64,000 nt of DNA from Neorhizobium lilium (lineage in GTDB: Bacteria > Pseudomonadota > Alphaproteobacteria > Rhizobiales > Rhizobiaceae). Below the pieces are notes generated by a model. The model was given only the letters and a program-made list of their open reading frames with translations. It searched no databases and had not been told where the DNA came from. The stretch is taken from NCBI RefSeq assembly GCF_004053875.1, contig NZ_SBIP01000008.1, positions 39,606 through 103,605 on the forward strand. Reading direction: 5' to 3'. Made by a program: the position numbers and the translations under genes. Each line of letters opens with the position of its first letter. Positions within the stretch are counted from its first letter, which is position 1. This document shows positions 1-9,516 of the stretch, piece by piece.

Positions 1-1
1 A

Positions 2-1108
2 GTCTGTTACGCCATGAAGGCAAACTCCAACCAGGCGGTGCTGAAGACGCTGGGACGTCTCGGGGCCGGTGTGGACGTCGTCTCGGGCGGCGAGCTTCGC
101 CGGGCCATGGCTGCCGGCATTCCCGCCAACCGCATCATGTTCTCGGGCGTCGGCAAGACGGTGCCAGAACTGGATCTTGCACTGGAAGCGGGCATCTACT
201 GCTTCAACGTGGAGTCCGAACCGGAACTGGAAGTCCTCAATCTTCGCGCGCAGAAGGCTGGCAAGAAAGCCCACGTCTCCTTCCGCATCAATCCGGATGT
301 CGATGCGGGCACTCACGCGAAGATCTCGACCGGCAAGAAGGAGAACAAGTTCGGAATCTCCTACCAGAGCGCGCGCGACATCTATGCGCATGCCGCCACG
401 TTGCCGGGGATCGAAATCACCGGCATAGACATGCACATCGGCAGTCAGATCACGGAACTGCAACCGTTCGAGGAAGCTTTCCGCCTGTTGCGGGAACTCG
501 TGGAAACGCTGCGAACGGATGGTCACCACATCCATCACGTCGATGTCGGCGGCGGGCTTGGCATTCCCTACAAGGACGACAACAACCCGCCACCCCAGCC
601 GGACGCCTATGCAGAGACCGTCAAGCGCCAGCTGCGCTCGCTGAATTGCAAGATCGTCACCGAACCCGGCCGGCTTATTGTCGGCAATGCCGGTATCCTG
701 GTGACGGAGGTCATCTACGTGAAGGACGGCGGCGAGAAGACCTTCGTCATCGTCGATGGCGCAATGAACGATCTCATCCGCCCGACGCTCTACGATGCCT
801 ACCATTCCATCCGTCCGGTGGTCGTACCGCCTTCCGAGGCGCCACGTATCAAGGGAGATGTGGTCGGCCCCGTCTGCGAGACGGGCGACTACCTGGCGCT
901 CGACCGGGAAATGGCGGAACCCAAGCCGGGCGACCTCATCGCTATCGGATCGGCCGGCGCCTATGGTGCGGTTCAGGCCGGCACCTACAATTCGCGCCTT
1001 CTGATTCCGGAAGTGCTGGTGCGAGGCAGCGAATTCCACGTCATCCGGCCACGCGGGACCTATGACGAGCTGATCGGACTTGATTCCCTGCCGTCCTGGC
1101 TCGCTTGA
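2..1108 (+). CDS. lysA: Diaminopimelate decarboxylase (5' truncated by window edge)
   Basis: Last step of lysine biosynthesis: PLP-dependent decarboxylation of meso-diaminopimelate in the cytoplasm. The reading frame is open from base 2 and begins in the PLP-lysine motif (YAMKANSN), so roughly the first 55 residues lie outside the window. Fold III landmarks are all present: HIGSQI, GGGLGIPY, the phosphate-binding EPGRLIVG, and GPVCETGD with the active-site Cys that completes the dimer interface. It ends 134 nt before the next gene on the same strand. Substrate could in principle be another basic amino acid, but the motif set and rhizobial context (lysA followed by TIGR02302) favour LysA. Confidence 0.95.
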   Translation, partial: VCYAMKANSNQAVLKTLGRLGAGVDVVSGGELRRAMAAGIPANRIMFSGVGKTVPELDLALEAGIYCFNVESEPELEVLNLRAQKAGKKAHVSFRINPDVDAGTHAKISTGKKENKFGISYQSARDIYAHAATLPGIEITGIDMHIGSQITELQPFEEAFRLLRELVETLRTDGHHIHHVDVGGGLGIPYKDDNNPPPQPDAYAETVKRQLRSLNCKIVTEPGRLIVGNAGILVTEVIYVKDGGEKTFVIVDGAMNDLIRPTLYDAYHSIRPVVVPPSEAPRIKGDVVGPVCETGDYLALDREMAEPKPGDLIAIGSAGAYGAVQAGTYNSRLLIPEVLVRGSEFHVIRPRGTYDELIGLDSLPSWLA

Positions 1109-1242
1109 AGGGTCTCACCATTCACTTTTGACGGAGTGGCGGGGAAAATAGCCCCCTCTCTTGCCCGGTGCCCTCGCCTTCGCCACAAAGACTGTTATCT
1201 TCAAGGTTGAATCCTGGGCCGCCACGATTGGAGACGGACCGT

Positions 1243-3927
1243 ATGAACCTTCCCCGCAAAGGTGCTTTCGACGCCCATCCTCTGCTTGCCCGCAAGGTTG
1301 CCTTGAAGCGGTCCTTGGCACGCGCGGTCCTGTTTGCCGAATACGTGCTGCCTTTGGCGCTGTTACCGGTGGCGGTTATTGCCGTCTTCATGTCCGCAGG
1401 CTGGTTCGGCCTGTTCCGGATTGTCCCCGAGACGGCGCGCTGGCTTGCACTCGCCGGTTTTGCTCTCGCGCTTTGCTGGTCGCTCCTTCCCTTCTCCCGG
1501 CTACGCTGGCCGACAGCGGCGGAGGCGGACCGCCATCTCGAAGCCCGTAACAACCTGCAGCACCAGCCCGTCGCCGTGCAGGAAGATTCACCGGCCTTCG
1601 AAACCCCCCTCTCCCGCGCATTGTGGAAAGAACACCAGCTGCGGATGGCGAGGCGGATTGCCGATCTGGACGCCGGCCTGCCGCGCCCCGATATCGCCCG
1701 CCATGACCGGATGGCCCTGCGCGCCGTGCCGGCACTGCTCTTTGCCGTCGCGCTTGGCTATTCCTTCTCGAACGGCGGTGGCTCTGTTACCGATGCGTTT
1801 CGCCCGGCACCTCCGGCGCCGAAGACCAATCCGGATCTGCGCATCGACGCCTGGCTGACGCCGCCGTCCTATACAGGCAAGGCGCCGATCTTTCTGACCG
1901 GAGGCCAGGCCGCCAAGCTGGATACCGTTGCCGTTCCTCAGAACTCGGCCCTTGCTGTCCGGGTAACAGGTGGCGGGGGCGCAGAGGCAGTAGTCTTCAC
2001 CCCGAGCAATGGCGGAGAACCGGTCACTCTCGCCAATGAGGAGGCGAAGAAAGCCGAGGTGCCGCAGCAAACGCCCCCAGCGGAAACCAGAGCCGTTGCG
2101 GGCAAGCCGCAGCCGGTCCCGCGCAATTACGCGCTGAACGTGACGGAAAGCGGCAGCCTCACCGCCAATGGTCAGACTTGGGCATTCAATATCATTCCCG
2201 ACCGACCACCTGAGATAGCTTTTGACGGCCAACCCAAACGCGCGGTAAACGGCGCTCTGGAGATCGCCTTCAAGGGCAAGGACGATTACAGCATCCGTGA
2301 CGCTCAGGCGCTCATCGAACCTGCGGAACCGCAGGAGCTGGGAGCGACGCCGCTTTATCCTCTGCCTGAATACCGGCTCGACCTTCCACGCCAGAACGGC
2401 AAGGAGATCAAGGGGTTGACCAGCCGTAACCTCACGGAGCATCCGCTGGCTGGCAAGCGCGTCAAGATCACCCTGGTCGCCAAGGACGGTGCCGGCCAGA
2501 CCGGCCGTAGCCCGACGATCGAAATGCTGCTTCCTTCTCGCAGCTTCTCCGAGCCGCTAGCGGCGGCTGTCGCCGAAGAACGGCAGGTATTCGCACTCGA
2601 TACCCGCCAGATGCCCCGCGCCATCGCACTGAACGAGGCGCTGACGCTGCGTCCGGACGAGACCATTCCCAACCTCGGCCATTTCCTGCTGATCCGTTCT
2701 GCGCATCAACGAATGGAGCTTGCCCAGACCGAAGAGCAACTGAAGGATACGGCAGATTATCTGTGGGAAATTGCCCTCGGCATCGAGGACGGCGATCTTT
2801 CACAGGCGGAAAAGCGTCTGCGCGATGCGCAGAGCAATCTGTCCGATGCGCTCAAGAACGGCGCCAATGACCAGGAAATCGCCAAGCTCATGAAGGAGCT
2901 ACGCGAGGCGATGCAGCAATATATGAACGAACTGGCGCAACGCATGCAGAATGCGCCTCGGGCGCAGAACAATATGCAGGCGCAGAACGTCATCCGCCAG
3001 CGCGACCTGCAGAACATGATGGACCAGATCGAAAATCTGGCGCGCTCGGGCAACAAGGATGCCGCTCAACAGCTTCTGTCCGAAATGCAGCGGATGATGA
3101 ACAACTTGCAAGCGGGAAAACCGCAGAGAAATCAGCAGGGCCGCCAGGACAACAGCCAGATGCGCCAGCAGATCGACAAGCTCGGTCAGATCATGCAGGA
3201 GCAGCAGCGGCTGATGGACCAGACCTTCAAGCTGGACCAGGCCCTGCGCGACCGCATGCAGCGCGGCGATCCCGACCAGGAGATGGACGACGAGGGCCAG
3301 CAGCAGGACCCTCAAAGTCAGCAAGGGAAGCAAGGCAAACCGGATCAGCAGGAGCAGCAGGCCCAGGGCGGCGAGCAGAATTCCGACCAGATGACCCAGG
3401 AGCAGCTACGCGAAGCGCTAAAGAACCTGCGGGCGCAGCAGGAAGGTCTCGGCAAGAAGCTGGACGAGTTGCAGAAGGGCCTGAAAGGGCTCGGCATGCA
3501 GCCGAGCGAGGGTTTCGGCCAGGCGCAGCGAGAAATGGGCAATGCCGGCAAGGCACTCGGCGACGCTCAAGGGGAGCAGGCGGTCGATGGCCAGGGCAAG
3601 GCCTTGAATGCTTTGCGCCAAGGCGCCCAGAACATGATGCAGCAGATGATGCAGGCCATGCAGGGCCAAGGCCAGGGTCAGCCGGGACAGGGACGCGAAG
3701 GTCAGGGCGAGAGCATGGCCTCCGAAGGCGGGCAGAACGGGCGCGATCCGCTTGGTCGCCCGCGCTCGCAGACCGGGCCGGATTTTGGCGACCAGGTTAA
3801 AGTGCCGGACGAGATCGATGTCCAGCGGGCTCGGGAAATTCTCGACGCCATCCGCGAAAAGCTCGGCAACACCCTGTCAGGCGACGCCGAGCGGCAATAT
3901 CTCGAGCGTCTTCTGGAGATGCGCTAG
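1243..3927 (+). CDS. TIGR02302 family protein (DUF4175-like, membrane-anchored)
   Basis: Large alphaproteobacterial protein of unknown function, 894 aa from this start. The N-terminus has two hydrophobic stretches (about residues 25-70) and a third near 160, followed by a beta-rich periplasmic-type region. The last ~300 residues are extremely rich in Gln, Met and Gly and predicted helical, with repeats such as GQGQGQPGQG. I chose ATG 1243 because GGAG lies 9 nt upstream; the frame is open to an ATG at 1168. It sits between lysA and a convergent response regulator, the usual rhizobial position. Envelope localisation is inference. Confidence 0.85.
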   Translation: MNLPRKGAFDAHPLLARKVALKRSLARAVLFAEYVLPLALLPVAVIAVFMSAGWFGLFRIVPETARWLALAGFALALCWSLLPFSRLRWPTAAEADRHLEARNNLQHQPVAVQEDSPAFETPLSRALWKEHQLRMARRIADLDAGLPRPDIARHDRMALRAVPALLFAVALGYSFSNGGGSVTDAFRPAPPAPKTNPDLRIDAWLTPPSYTGKAPIFLTGGQAAKLDTVAVPQNSALAVRVTGGGGAEAVVFTPSNGGEPVTLANEEAKKAEVPQQTPPAETRAVAGKPQPVPRNYALNVTESGSLTANGQTWAFNIIPDRPPEIAFDGQPKRAVNGALEIAFKGKDDYSIRDAQALIEPAEPQELGATPLYPLPEYRLDLPRQNGKEIKGLTSRNLTEHPLAGKRVKITLVAKDGAGQTGRSPTIEMLLPSRSFSEPLAAAVAEERQVFALDTRQMPRAIALNEALTLRPDETIPNLGHFLLIRSAHQRMELAQTEEQLKDTADYLWEIALGIEDGDLSQAEKRLRDAQSNLSDALKNGANDQEIAKLMKELREAMQQYMNELAQRMQNAPRAQNNMQAQNVIRQRDLQNMMDQIENLARSGNKDAAQQLLSEMQRMMNNLQAGKPQRNQQGRQDNSQMRQQIDKLGQIMQEQQRLMDQTFKLDQALRDRMQRGDPDQEMDDEGQQQDPQSQQGKQGKPDQQEQQAQGGEQNSDQMTQEQLREALKNLRAQQEGLGKKLDELQKGLKGLGMQPSEGFGQAQREMGNAGKALGDAQGEQAVDGQGKALNALRQGAQNMMQQMMQAMQGQGQGQPGQGREGQGESMASEGGQNGRDPLGRPRSQTGPDFGDQVKVPDEIDVQRAREILDAIREKLGNTLSGDAERQYLERLLEMR

Positions 3928-3937
3928 TAGGAGGAGA

Positions 3938-4315
3938 TCAGGCCGCTTCACAGCTCGGCGTTGCCAGCGCCATGGCCACCGCCTTGCGGATCTCGGGCAG
4001 CGCGAAAGGCTTCTGGACGACGTCGATGATCTTGGCCGAAAGATCGTCCGCACGTTCCCGCTGCTCGGCATAACCGGTCATCAGCAGGATCTTCAGGTCG
4101 GGAAATTTGGCCGCTGCCTGGTGTACAAGTTCGATCCCGTCCATCACAGGCATGCGGATATCCGAAAGCAGCAGATCGAAAGCACCCTCGTCCAGCTTTT
4201 CGAGGCCCTCTGCCCCATCGCCGGCCTCATGAGTCTCGTGACCATCGAGACGGAGCGCTCGTGCGACGAACATGCGCAACGCGGCCTCGTCTTCGGTAAT
4301 CAGGATTCTTGCCAT
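3938..4315 (-). CDS. cpdR: CpdR-like single-domain response regulator
   Basis: A 125-aa stand-alone receiver domain with no output domain. Acidic pocket E8/D9, phospho-acceptor D52 (SDIRMP), T80 (LMTG) and K102 (QKPF) are all in place. Length, the start MARIL and the hpt neighbourhood match CpdR, which in Caulobacter and Sinorhizobium controls ClpXP-dependent proteolysis of cell-cycle regulators when unphosphorylated. The start at 4315 is preferred over an upstream in-frame ATG because a GGGAG sits at proper spacing. The protein ends in Ala-Ala, a possible degradation tag. Convergent with TIGR02302, 10 nt apart. Assignment to CpdR rather than another orphan receiver is inference. Confidence 0.8.
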   Translation of the reverse strand: MARILITEDEAALRMFVARALRLDGHETHEAGDGAEGLEKLDEGAFDLLLSDIRMPVMDGIELVHQAAAKFPDLKILLMTGYAEQRERADDLSAKIIDVVQKPFALPEIRKAVAMALATPSCEAA

Positions 4316-4433
4316 AGCGATCATCGCTCCCTGCCTATTCATGTGGGAGCAAATCAACAGAGTTTCCTTGTCGAGGAGTAAACGTCGCTCAAGGCATGGC
4401 AGCCATGGTTAACGACTTGCCACCATTCCTCTC

Positions 4434-4976
4434 CTAAGCGTCGCCGGTGACGACGCCGACGAAGGGCAGCTCGCGGAAGGCATAGGCCGCGTCCATGCCG
4501 TAGCCGACGACGAAATAATCTGGGCATTCGAAGCCTACGAAGTCAGCCTCCAAGTCCTCCTTGCGCTTGACGCGCTTGTCCAGCAGCACCGCGATGGACA
4601 CGCTGTTTGCACCGCGCTCGTAGAGCATCTGCTTCGCAAACAGCAGCGTACGGCCGGATTCCAGGATGTCGTCGATCAGCAGGACGTCGCGGTCCTTCAC
4701 GTCGCTGTCGATATCCTTCACGATCCGCACACCTTGCGAGACAGTACCTGTGCCATAACTGGACAGGGTGATGAACTCGACTTCCGGCGCAAGACCGACA
4801 TCGTGCAACGCGCGCAGAAGGTCGGCTGCGAAGATGAAGGAGCCCTTCAGGATGGCGATGACCAGCAGGTCCTTGGCGGGCCGAGTGGCGATCTGAGCAG
4901 CGATCGCCCGATTGCGCTCTGCAATCTGTTCGGCGGTGAAGAGCGGCTCGATGAGCTTGCCGCGGACGACGGGCAT
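4434..4976 (-). CDS. hpt: Hypoxanthine phosphoribosyltransferase
   Basis: Purine salvage: transfers phosphoribose from PRPP to hypoxanthine or guanine. 180 aa, the normal bacterial length. The PRPP loop is LLIDDILESGRT, preceded by the flexible-loop region SSYGTGT and the LKGSF cis-peptide motif; the purine-contact region VGYGMD is present near the C-terminus. Start ATG 4976 has AGGAG 9 nt upstream; a longer frame to 5018 lacks a ribosome site. Lies 44 nt downstream of the membrane-protein gene on the same strand and may share its transcript. Confidence 0.95.
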   Translation of the reverse strand: MPVVRGKLIEPLFTAEQIAERNRAIAAQIATRPAKDLLVIAILKGSFIFAADLLRALHDVGLAPEVEFITLSSYGTGTVSQGVRIVKDIDSDVKDRDVLLIDDILESGRTLLFAKQMLYERGANSVSIAVLLDKRVKRKEDLEADFVGFECPDYFVVGYGMDAAYAFRELPFVGVVTGDA

Positions 4977-5020
4977 GTGCGGAAACTCCTGATCGTGATC
5001 AAGCCGCCGCGATAGCACAA

Positions 5021-5680
5021 TCAGGAGCCGGAGACACCCCGTCCCGCCACCGAAAGCCTCAAGTCCGGCAGTTTTCCGCCCGGATGAGGCACCTTCGCGG
5101 TAAACCCGCGACTTTGGCGGCCTTCAAGCACCCCTTGCGGAGGATTGATCATGGTGCTGGCAAGAACCACCTCGCCCGAGATCAGGTCCGCACGAATGGA
5201 GGGCATGGCGCGTTTGTCGCTGCCGCGGTTTTCCACGATGCCGTTGATCAGAAGCACGCGCATTCCATCGGCGTCCTGCGGGACCATGCTGACATGGGTG
5301 ATGTCGAATGCCGGCGCAGCCTCGACTGCTGCCGCGTTCTGAAACAGAAAGGAAAAGCCGCCGGCAAGGGCAAAGACTGCGACGAAAGCTGCAGCCACCA
5401 GGGCGGAAAAGGCGTCCGGCGGAAGCCGCTTCAGAACGGCTTCGACGTGCGCGAGACAAGGCGCGGCCATGCCGGCGGACGCGGCGCGGGATTTGCGATT
5501 GTCGTTGTGACTGCGTGGCGCCCGGGTGCTGCCCCGGCGCTCCTGAACGGGCTCGAACTGCGCATCGACGACTTCGGCATGCCGCTGCGGCGCGCGAAAG
5601 ACACTCCCCGCCTTGCGCTCAGGCGGCAGTATATCCATGCGGATGATGGTCTTGCCATGCTGGCGGCGGAAGGTGTTCAT
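5021..5680 (-). CDS. Single-pass membrane protein with DUF3426-like C-terminal domain
   Basis: Hypothetical protein, 219 aa. The first ~95 residues are basic and polar, one hydrophobic helix follows (about 97-117, FSALVAAAFVAVFALAGGFS), then a beta-rich extracytoplasmic domain of ~100 aa with the pattern LLINGIVENRG, typical of DUF3426-type modules. In many rhizobia a related gene carrying an MJ0042 zinc ribbon at its N-terminus sits beside ftsE; here no Cys-rich ribbon is visible, so it is a variant lacking it. Start chosen at ATG 5680 (GGGGG just upstream). Divergent from ftsE. Confidence 0.7.
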   Translation of the reverse strand: MNTFRRQHGKTIIRMDILPPERKAGSVFRAPQRHAEVVDAQFEPVQERRGSTRAPRSHNDNRKSRAASAGMAAPCLAHVEAVLKRLPPDAFSALVAAAFVAVFALAGGFSFLFQNAAAVEAAPAFDITHVSMVPQDADGMRVLLINGIVENRGSDKRAMPSIRADLISGEVVLASTMINPPQGVLEGRQSRGFTAKVPHPGGKLPDLRLSVAGRGVSGS

Positions 5681-5887
5681 GGACCCCCTTTGCCCATGAC
5701 CCCTCGCGAGGCACCTAGGCATTGAAACGAATCCCGCTCAGTCGTAAAGGGGAATGGTTAATGCTTCGCAAATTCGGCCTGAAAACGGCCCACTTCCGCA
5801 GGCGATTTACCTTTTGTTTACGCCTGTCGTTAAGAGATAGCAGGCACCTGAGAGTTTTTGCTCTATGTCCAGGGACTGGATCCTCCG

Positions 5888-6547
5888 TTGATTCACTTCG
5901 AAAATGTCGGCCTGCGTTATGGAATGGGCCCGGAGATTCTCCGGGACATGACGTTTGACATCCCGAAACGCTCGTTCCAGTTCCTCACAGGGCCATCCGG
6001 CGCCGGCAAGACCACGCTGCTGCGCCTGCTTTTCCTGTCCCTCCTCCCCACGCGCGGCATCATCAACATGTTCGGGCGCGATCTTTCGCAGATCCCGCGT
6101 TCCGAGCTGCCCATGCTGCGGCGCCGGGTCGGGATCGTCTTCCAGGACTTCCGGCTTCTCGATCATCTGACGACCTACGAAAACGTCGCGCTCCCCTTGC
6201 GTGTCCGCGGCAAGGACGAAAGTTCCTACCGCAACGACGTCATCGAGCTGCTGAAATGGGTTGGTCTCGGCGAACGGATCAACGTCCTGCCGCCGGTTCT
6301 ATCCGGCGGGGAGAAGCAGCGGGCGGCAATCGCCCGCGCCCTCATGGACCGGCCCGAAATTCTGCTGGCGGACGAGCCAACCGGCAACGTGGACCCGCCT
6401 ATGGCCAAGCGGCTGCTCAATCTTTTCCTGGAGCTCAACCGTCTCGGCACCGCCGTGGTCATCGCGACCCACGATCTGGCCCTGATGGATCAGGTAGATG
6501 CCCGCCGAATGATCCTCACCGAAGGGCGGCTCGACATCTATGAATGA
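5888..6547 (+). CDS. ftsE: Cell-division ABC transporter ATP-binding protein FtsE
   Basis: Cytoplasmic ATPase of the FtsEX complex, which couples ATP hydrolysis to activation of septal peptidoglycan hydrolases. 219 aa with Walker A GPSGAGKT, Q-loop FQDF, ABC signature LSGGEKQR, Walker B ILLADEPTG and switch His (ATHD). The likely start is TTG 5888, giving the family N-terminus (L/M)IHFENVGLRYG; another TTG at 5858 would add ten residues. Overlaps ftsX by 8 nt, so translation is coupled. The 5681-5887 gap to the divergent membrane-protein gene must hold both promoters. Confidence 0.95.
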   Translation: MIHFENVGLRYGMGPEILRDMTFDIPKRSFQFLTGPSGAGKTTLLRLLFLSLLPTRGIINMFGRDLSQIPRSELPMLRRRVGIVFQDFRLLDHLTTYENVALPLRVRGKDESSYRNDVIELLKWVGLGERINVLPPVLSGGEKQRAAIARALMDRPEILLADEPTGNVDPPMAKRLLNLFLELNRLGTAVVIATHDLALMDQVDARRMILTEGRLDIYE

Positions 6548-7601
6548 GATGAGCCGCGCCAAAACCCCGAAATCGCAAAAGCCTGGTCGCCCGCCCGGCC
6601 AGCCGAAGGTGACGGCACCCGAATCGCGGCAATCCCCCCGCCGTGCCGAAATGCGCGTCCGCCCAACGGCGCCCATCCTGCCACCCTCCAACATCCAGGG
6701 CAATGCGCTGATGGTGGTCATCGCCATCATGGCTTTCCTTGCCTGTCTGACCCTTGGGGCCGTCAGCATGGTGCGGGCCACCGCGTCCAGTTGGCAGAGC
6801 CAGATCTCCCGTGAGATCACCATCCAAATCAAGCCGGACGACGGCCTGGACATGGCCTCCGCCCTGAAGAGGGCGCGTGACGTGGCGTTCACCTTCGTCG
6901 GCACGAAGGACGGCACCATCATGGACGACAGTGCCACGGCGCGACTGCTGGAACCGTGGCTGGGCACCGGCCTCAATTTGGCGGACCTGCCGGTTCCGCG
7001 CCTCGTCATCATCACCATCGATGAGCAGAACCCACCCGACTTCGCAGCCATGCGCGACCTTCTGAAGACGGAAGTGCCCCAGGCCTTTCTTGACGATCAC
7101 CGGACCTGGGTGGACCGGCTCGTTTCGATGGCGAGAACCACCGTGCTGATCGGCACCGGCGTCCTCGTCCTGGTTTTTACAGCCATGATCCTGACGGTGA
7201 TCTTTGCAACCCGAGGCGCTCTGTCCGGAAACCGGCACATCGTGGAAGTGCTGCATTTCGTGGGCGCCGAAAGCGCCTTTGTGGCAAAGGAATTTCAGAA
7301 ACACTTCCTGATGATCAGCATCAAGGGTTCGGCAGCCGGCGGAGCACTTGCGGCAGCGCTGTTCGCCCTGGCCAACATCTGGCAATCGAATTCGCGGGCA
7401 ACACCGGAAAGTGATCAGGCGACGGCACTGTTCGGATCGTTTACGATCGGCATGACCGGTTATCTCGGAATTTTCGCGACCATGCTGGTGATTGCCCTGC
7501 TGACGACGCTCACCGCCCGCTTTACGGTGATGCGGACAATCGATGAGATCGACCTGATCAGGGCCGATCCCTCACGTTCGGATGGCCTGCCCGGCGGATA
7601 A
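6540..7601 (+). CDS. ftsX: Cell-division protein FtsX
   Basis: Membrane partner of FtsE. 353 aa with a long basic, Pro-rich cytoplasmic N-terminus (~55 aa), a first membrane segment (LMVVIAIMAFLACLTLGAVS), an extracytoplasmic domain of ~150 aa, then three C-terminal segments around residues 200-225, 255-280 and 300-325. This is the expected 4-TM FtsX layout with a periplasmic loop that contacts the hydrolase regulator. Starts inside the ftsE 3' end. Confidence 0.93.
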   Translation: MNEMSRAKTPKSQKPGRPPGQPKVTAPESRQSPRRAEMRVRPTAPILPPSNIQGNALMVVIAIMAFLACLTLGAVSMVRATASSWQSQISREITIQIKPDDGLDMASALKRARDVAFTFVGTKDGTIMDDSATARLLEPWLGTGLNLADLPVPRLVIITIDEQNPPDFAAMRDLLKTEVPQAFLDDHRTWVDRLVSMARTTVLIGTGVLVLVFTAMILTVIFATRGALSGNRHIVEVLHFVGAESAFVAKEFQKHFLMISIKGSAAGGALAAALFALANIWQSNSRATPESDQATALFGSFTIGMTGYLGIFATMLVIALLTTLTARFTVMRTIDEIDLIRADPSRSDGLPGG

Positions 7602-7668
7602 CTGGGTCGGCAGCCACCGGTATTCGGCTCGAAGGCCGCGGCCTGCCTGTAATCGTTAGTGACGAATC

Positions 7669-8406
7669 ATGACTGTGGACCAGACCAACCCGGAGAACAC
7701 CGAGCCTCATGCGCCAAAGCAGGTGCAACGCGGCTGGTTTTCGCGCAAGAGCAGGGCGCGGCGCCTTGCCCGTCGGCTGTTTCTCGTCGCCTTCCTGCTG
7801 GCCGCGATCGTCGTTGGCGGCTTTCTCTGGTTTGCCGATACCGTCACCTCCCAGAAAGCCCCGGATGGCGTGAAAGCGGATGCGATCGTCGTCCTGACAG
7901 GCGGATATCTGCGCATCGAGCAGGCGCTCGGCCTTTTGCGCGACGGGGCGGGTCAACGCCTTCTGATCTCCGGCGCCCATCCTTCGACCACACCGACCCA
8001 GATCCGCAAAGCCACGCAGGCCTCGTCGGATCTTTTCGCCTGCTGCGTCGATATTGGCTATGACGCGCTGGACACGATCGGCAATGCCAACGAAATCGCC
8101 CGCTGGATCCACAGCCACAACTATCGGTCCGTGCTCGTCGTCACCAACAACTATCACATGCCGCGCAGCCTGCTTGAGCTGCGACGCGCCGACCCGGTCA
8201 CCCGGTTCATTCCCTACCCGGTGATCAACGCCGACTTGACCCGCCGCGCCTGGTTCGCAGAACCGGACACGTTGCGCACCATGCTGTCCGAATACGGAAA
8301 GGTCGTCCTGGCGACACTGCGTGACGTGTTCGGCGTCGATCGGGGAAGCGGGCTGCGAACTGAAGAGGACGCGCTCAAGCCCGGCGCCCCGGCACCGGTG
8401 CGCTAG
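7669..8406 (+). CDS. YdcF/SanA/ElyC-family membrane protein
   Basis: 245 aa with one N-terminal membrane helix (about 35-60) and a DUF218 domain: the strand ADAIVVLTGG, the turn RLLISGAH, and the VTNNYHMPRS motif are diagnostic. Family members such as ElyC affect envelope and peptidoglycan homeostasis; the exact reaction is unknown. Position 67 nt after ftsX and before plsC suggests an envelope operon. Its TAG stop is the first three bases of an inverted-repeat element (8403-8640). Confidence 0.85.
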   Translation: MTVDQTNPENTEPHAPKQVQRGWFSRKSRARRLARRLFLVAFLLAAIVVGGFLWFADTVTSQKAPDGVKADAIVVLTGGYLRIEQALGLLRDGAGQRLLISGAHPSTTPTQIRKATQASSDLFACCVDIGYDALDTIGNANEIARWIHSHNYRSVLVVTNNYHMPRSLLELRRADPVTRFIPYPVINADLTRRAWFAEPDTLRTMLSEYGKVVLATLRDVFGVDRGSGLRTEEDALKPGAPAPVR

Positions 8407-8640
8407 AGTGCGTCCCGGCTAAATAGAATCGTTCTGCCGGAGAGACTTTCAGTCAGGATCAAGGTTTTTGGCGATGGGCATACCCCCTCGGTATGGCGCC
8501 CTTCGGGTTGGCTGAAGCGGGTCACCTGCTTCGGATAGCGGCTTGGCCGTATGCTATGGCTACGACGCGGCGCCGCTCTCCTCGCATCTGCTCCCACTTG
8601 AGCCAACAGAACTGTTTCCATTTAACCTGGACACACTCTA
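8403..8640. repeat. MITE-like element with imperfect 34-bp terminal inverted repeats
   Basis: This fills the 318-nt gap between the ydcF-type gene and plsC. The left end (8403-8436, beginning CTAGAGTGCGTCC) matches the reverse complement of the right end (8607-8640, reading TAGAGTGTGTCCAGG inward) at about 28 of 34 positions. The interior has no convincing ORF. A solo copy of one end lies at 15309-15328. Confidence 0.7.
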
Positions 8641-8724
8641 ACTCTTTGCCTGCATCGCCACGGGACGCTTTTTTCCTTGCCCGATCTCGTGTAGGCAACG
8701 ACTGCTTAAGTGGGATGCCTTTTC

Positions 8725-9516
8725 ATGTTGCTGGTGCGTTCGGTCCTCTTCAACATCGCCTTCTATACCAACATCATCGTGCGGATGCTGGTGTTGTCGC
8801 CCTTCTATTTCCTGATGCCCCGCAAGGCTGCCTATCGCATCCCGAAGGCATGGGCGGCCTCCAACAACTGGCTGATGGCAAAGATCGTCGGTGCGACCTT
8901 CGAGATCGAAGGGATGGAAAACATTCCGGAAGGCGGCTGCATCTTTGCGCCCAAGCACCAGTCCGCCTGGGATACGTTCGCGCTCCTGCCCTACCAGCGC
9001 GACCCCGTCTACATCCTGAAACGGGAGCTGATGTGGATCCCGCTGTTCGGCTGGTATGTCGCCAAGCAGAAGATGATCCCCGTCAACCGGGGCGCCCGCG
9101 GCAAGGTGATGGTGGACGTCATGCAGCGGACCAAGGCTGAGATGGCCGATGGACGCCAATTGATCATCTACCCGGAAGGCACCCGTCGCCCTCCCGGTGC
9201 CGAACCGCAATACCGCTACGGTATCGCCCGCATCTATCGCGACGTGCAGGTGCCCGTCGTGCCGATCGTCGCCCATTGGGGGCTGTTCTGGGGCCGCCGC
9301 AAGCTGATCAAGCATCCCGGCCGCTTCAAGGTGAAGATCCTGCCACCCATCCAGCCGGGCCTGGACCCGGATGCCTTCTACGCGCTGTTGATCGAGACGC
9401 TGGAAACGGCAAGCGACAGACTGCTGATCGAAACGGTCGACGCCAATCCGCATCTGCCGCTGCCGCCTGAGGCCGCCAGACGCGTTGCCGAACTCCGCGC
9501 TCAGCCAGCCGCCTGA
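8725..9516 (+). CDS. plsC: 1-acyl-sn-glycerol-3-phosphate acyltransferase
   Basis: Converts lysophosphatidic acid to phosphatidic acid at the inner membrane. 263 aa from ATG 8725, with GGGA 9 nt upstream. The catalytic box is present as KHQSAWD (H-x4-D; the usual leading N is K), followed by the substrate motif YPEGTRRPPG and a hydrophobic N-terminal segment. The 3' end overlaps the convergent ChaC-like gene by 16 nt. Other LPLAT enzymes are possible, but core position and length favour PlsC. Confidence 0.9.
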   Translation: MLLVRSVLFNIAFYTNIIVRMLVLSPFYFLMPRKAAYRIPKAWAASNNWLMAKIVGATFEIEGMENIPEGGCIFAPKHQSAWDTFALLPYQRDPVYILKRELMWIPLFGWYVAKQKMIPVNRGARGKVMVDVMQRTKAEMADGRQLIIYPEGTRRPPGAEPQYRYGIARIYRDVQVPVVPIVAHWGLFWGRRKLIKHPGRFKVKILPPIQPGLDPDAFYALLIETLETASDRLLIETVDANPHLPLPPEAARRVAELRAQPAA

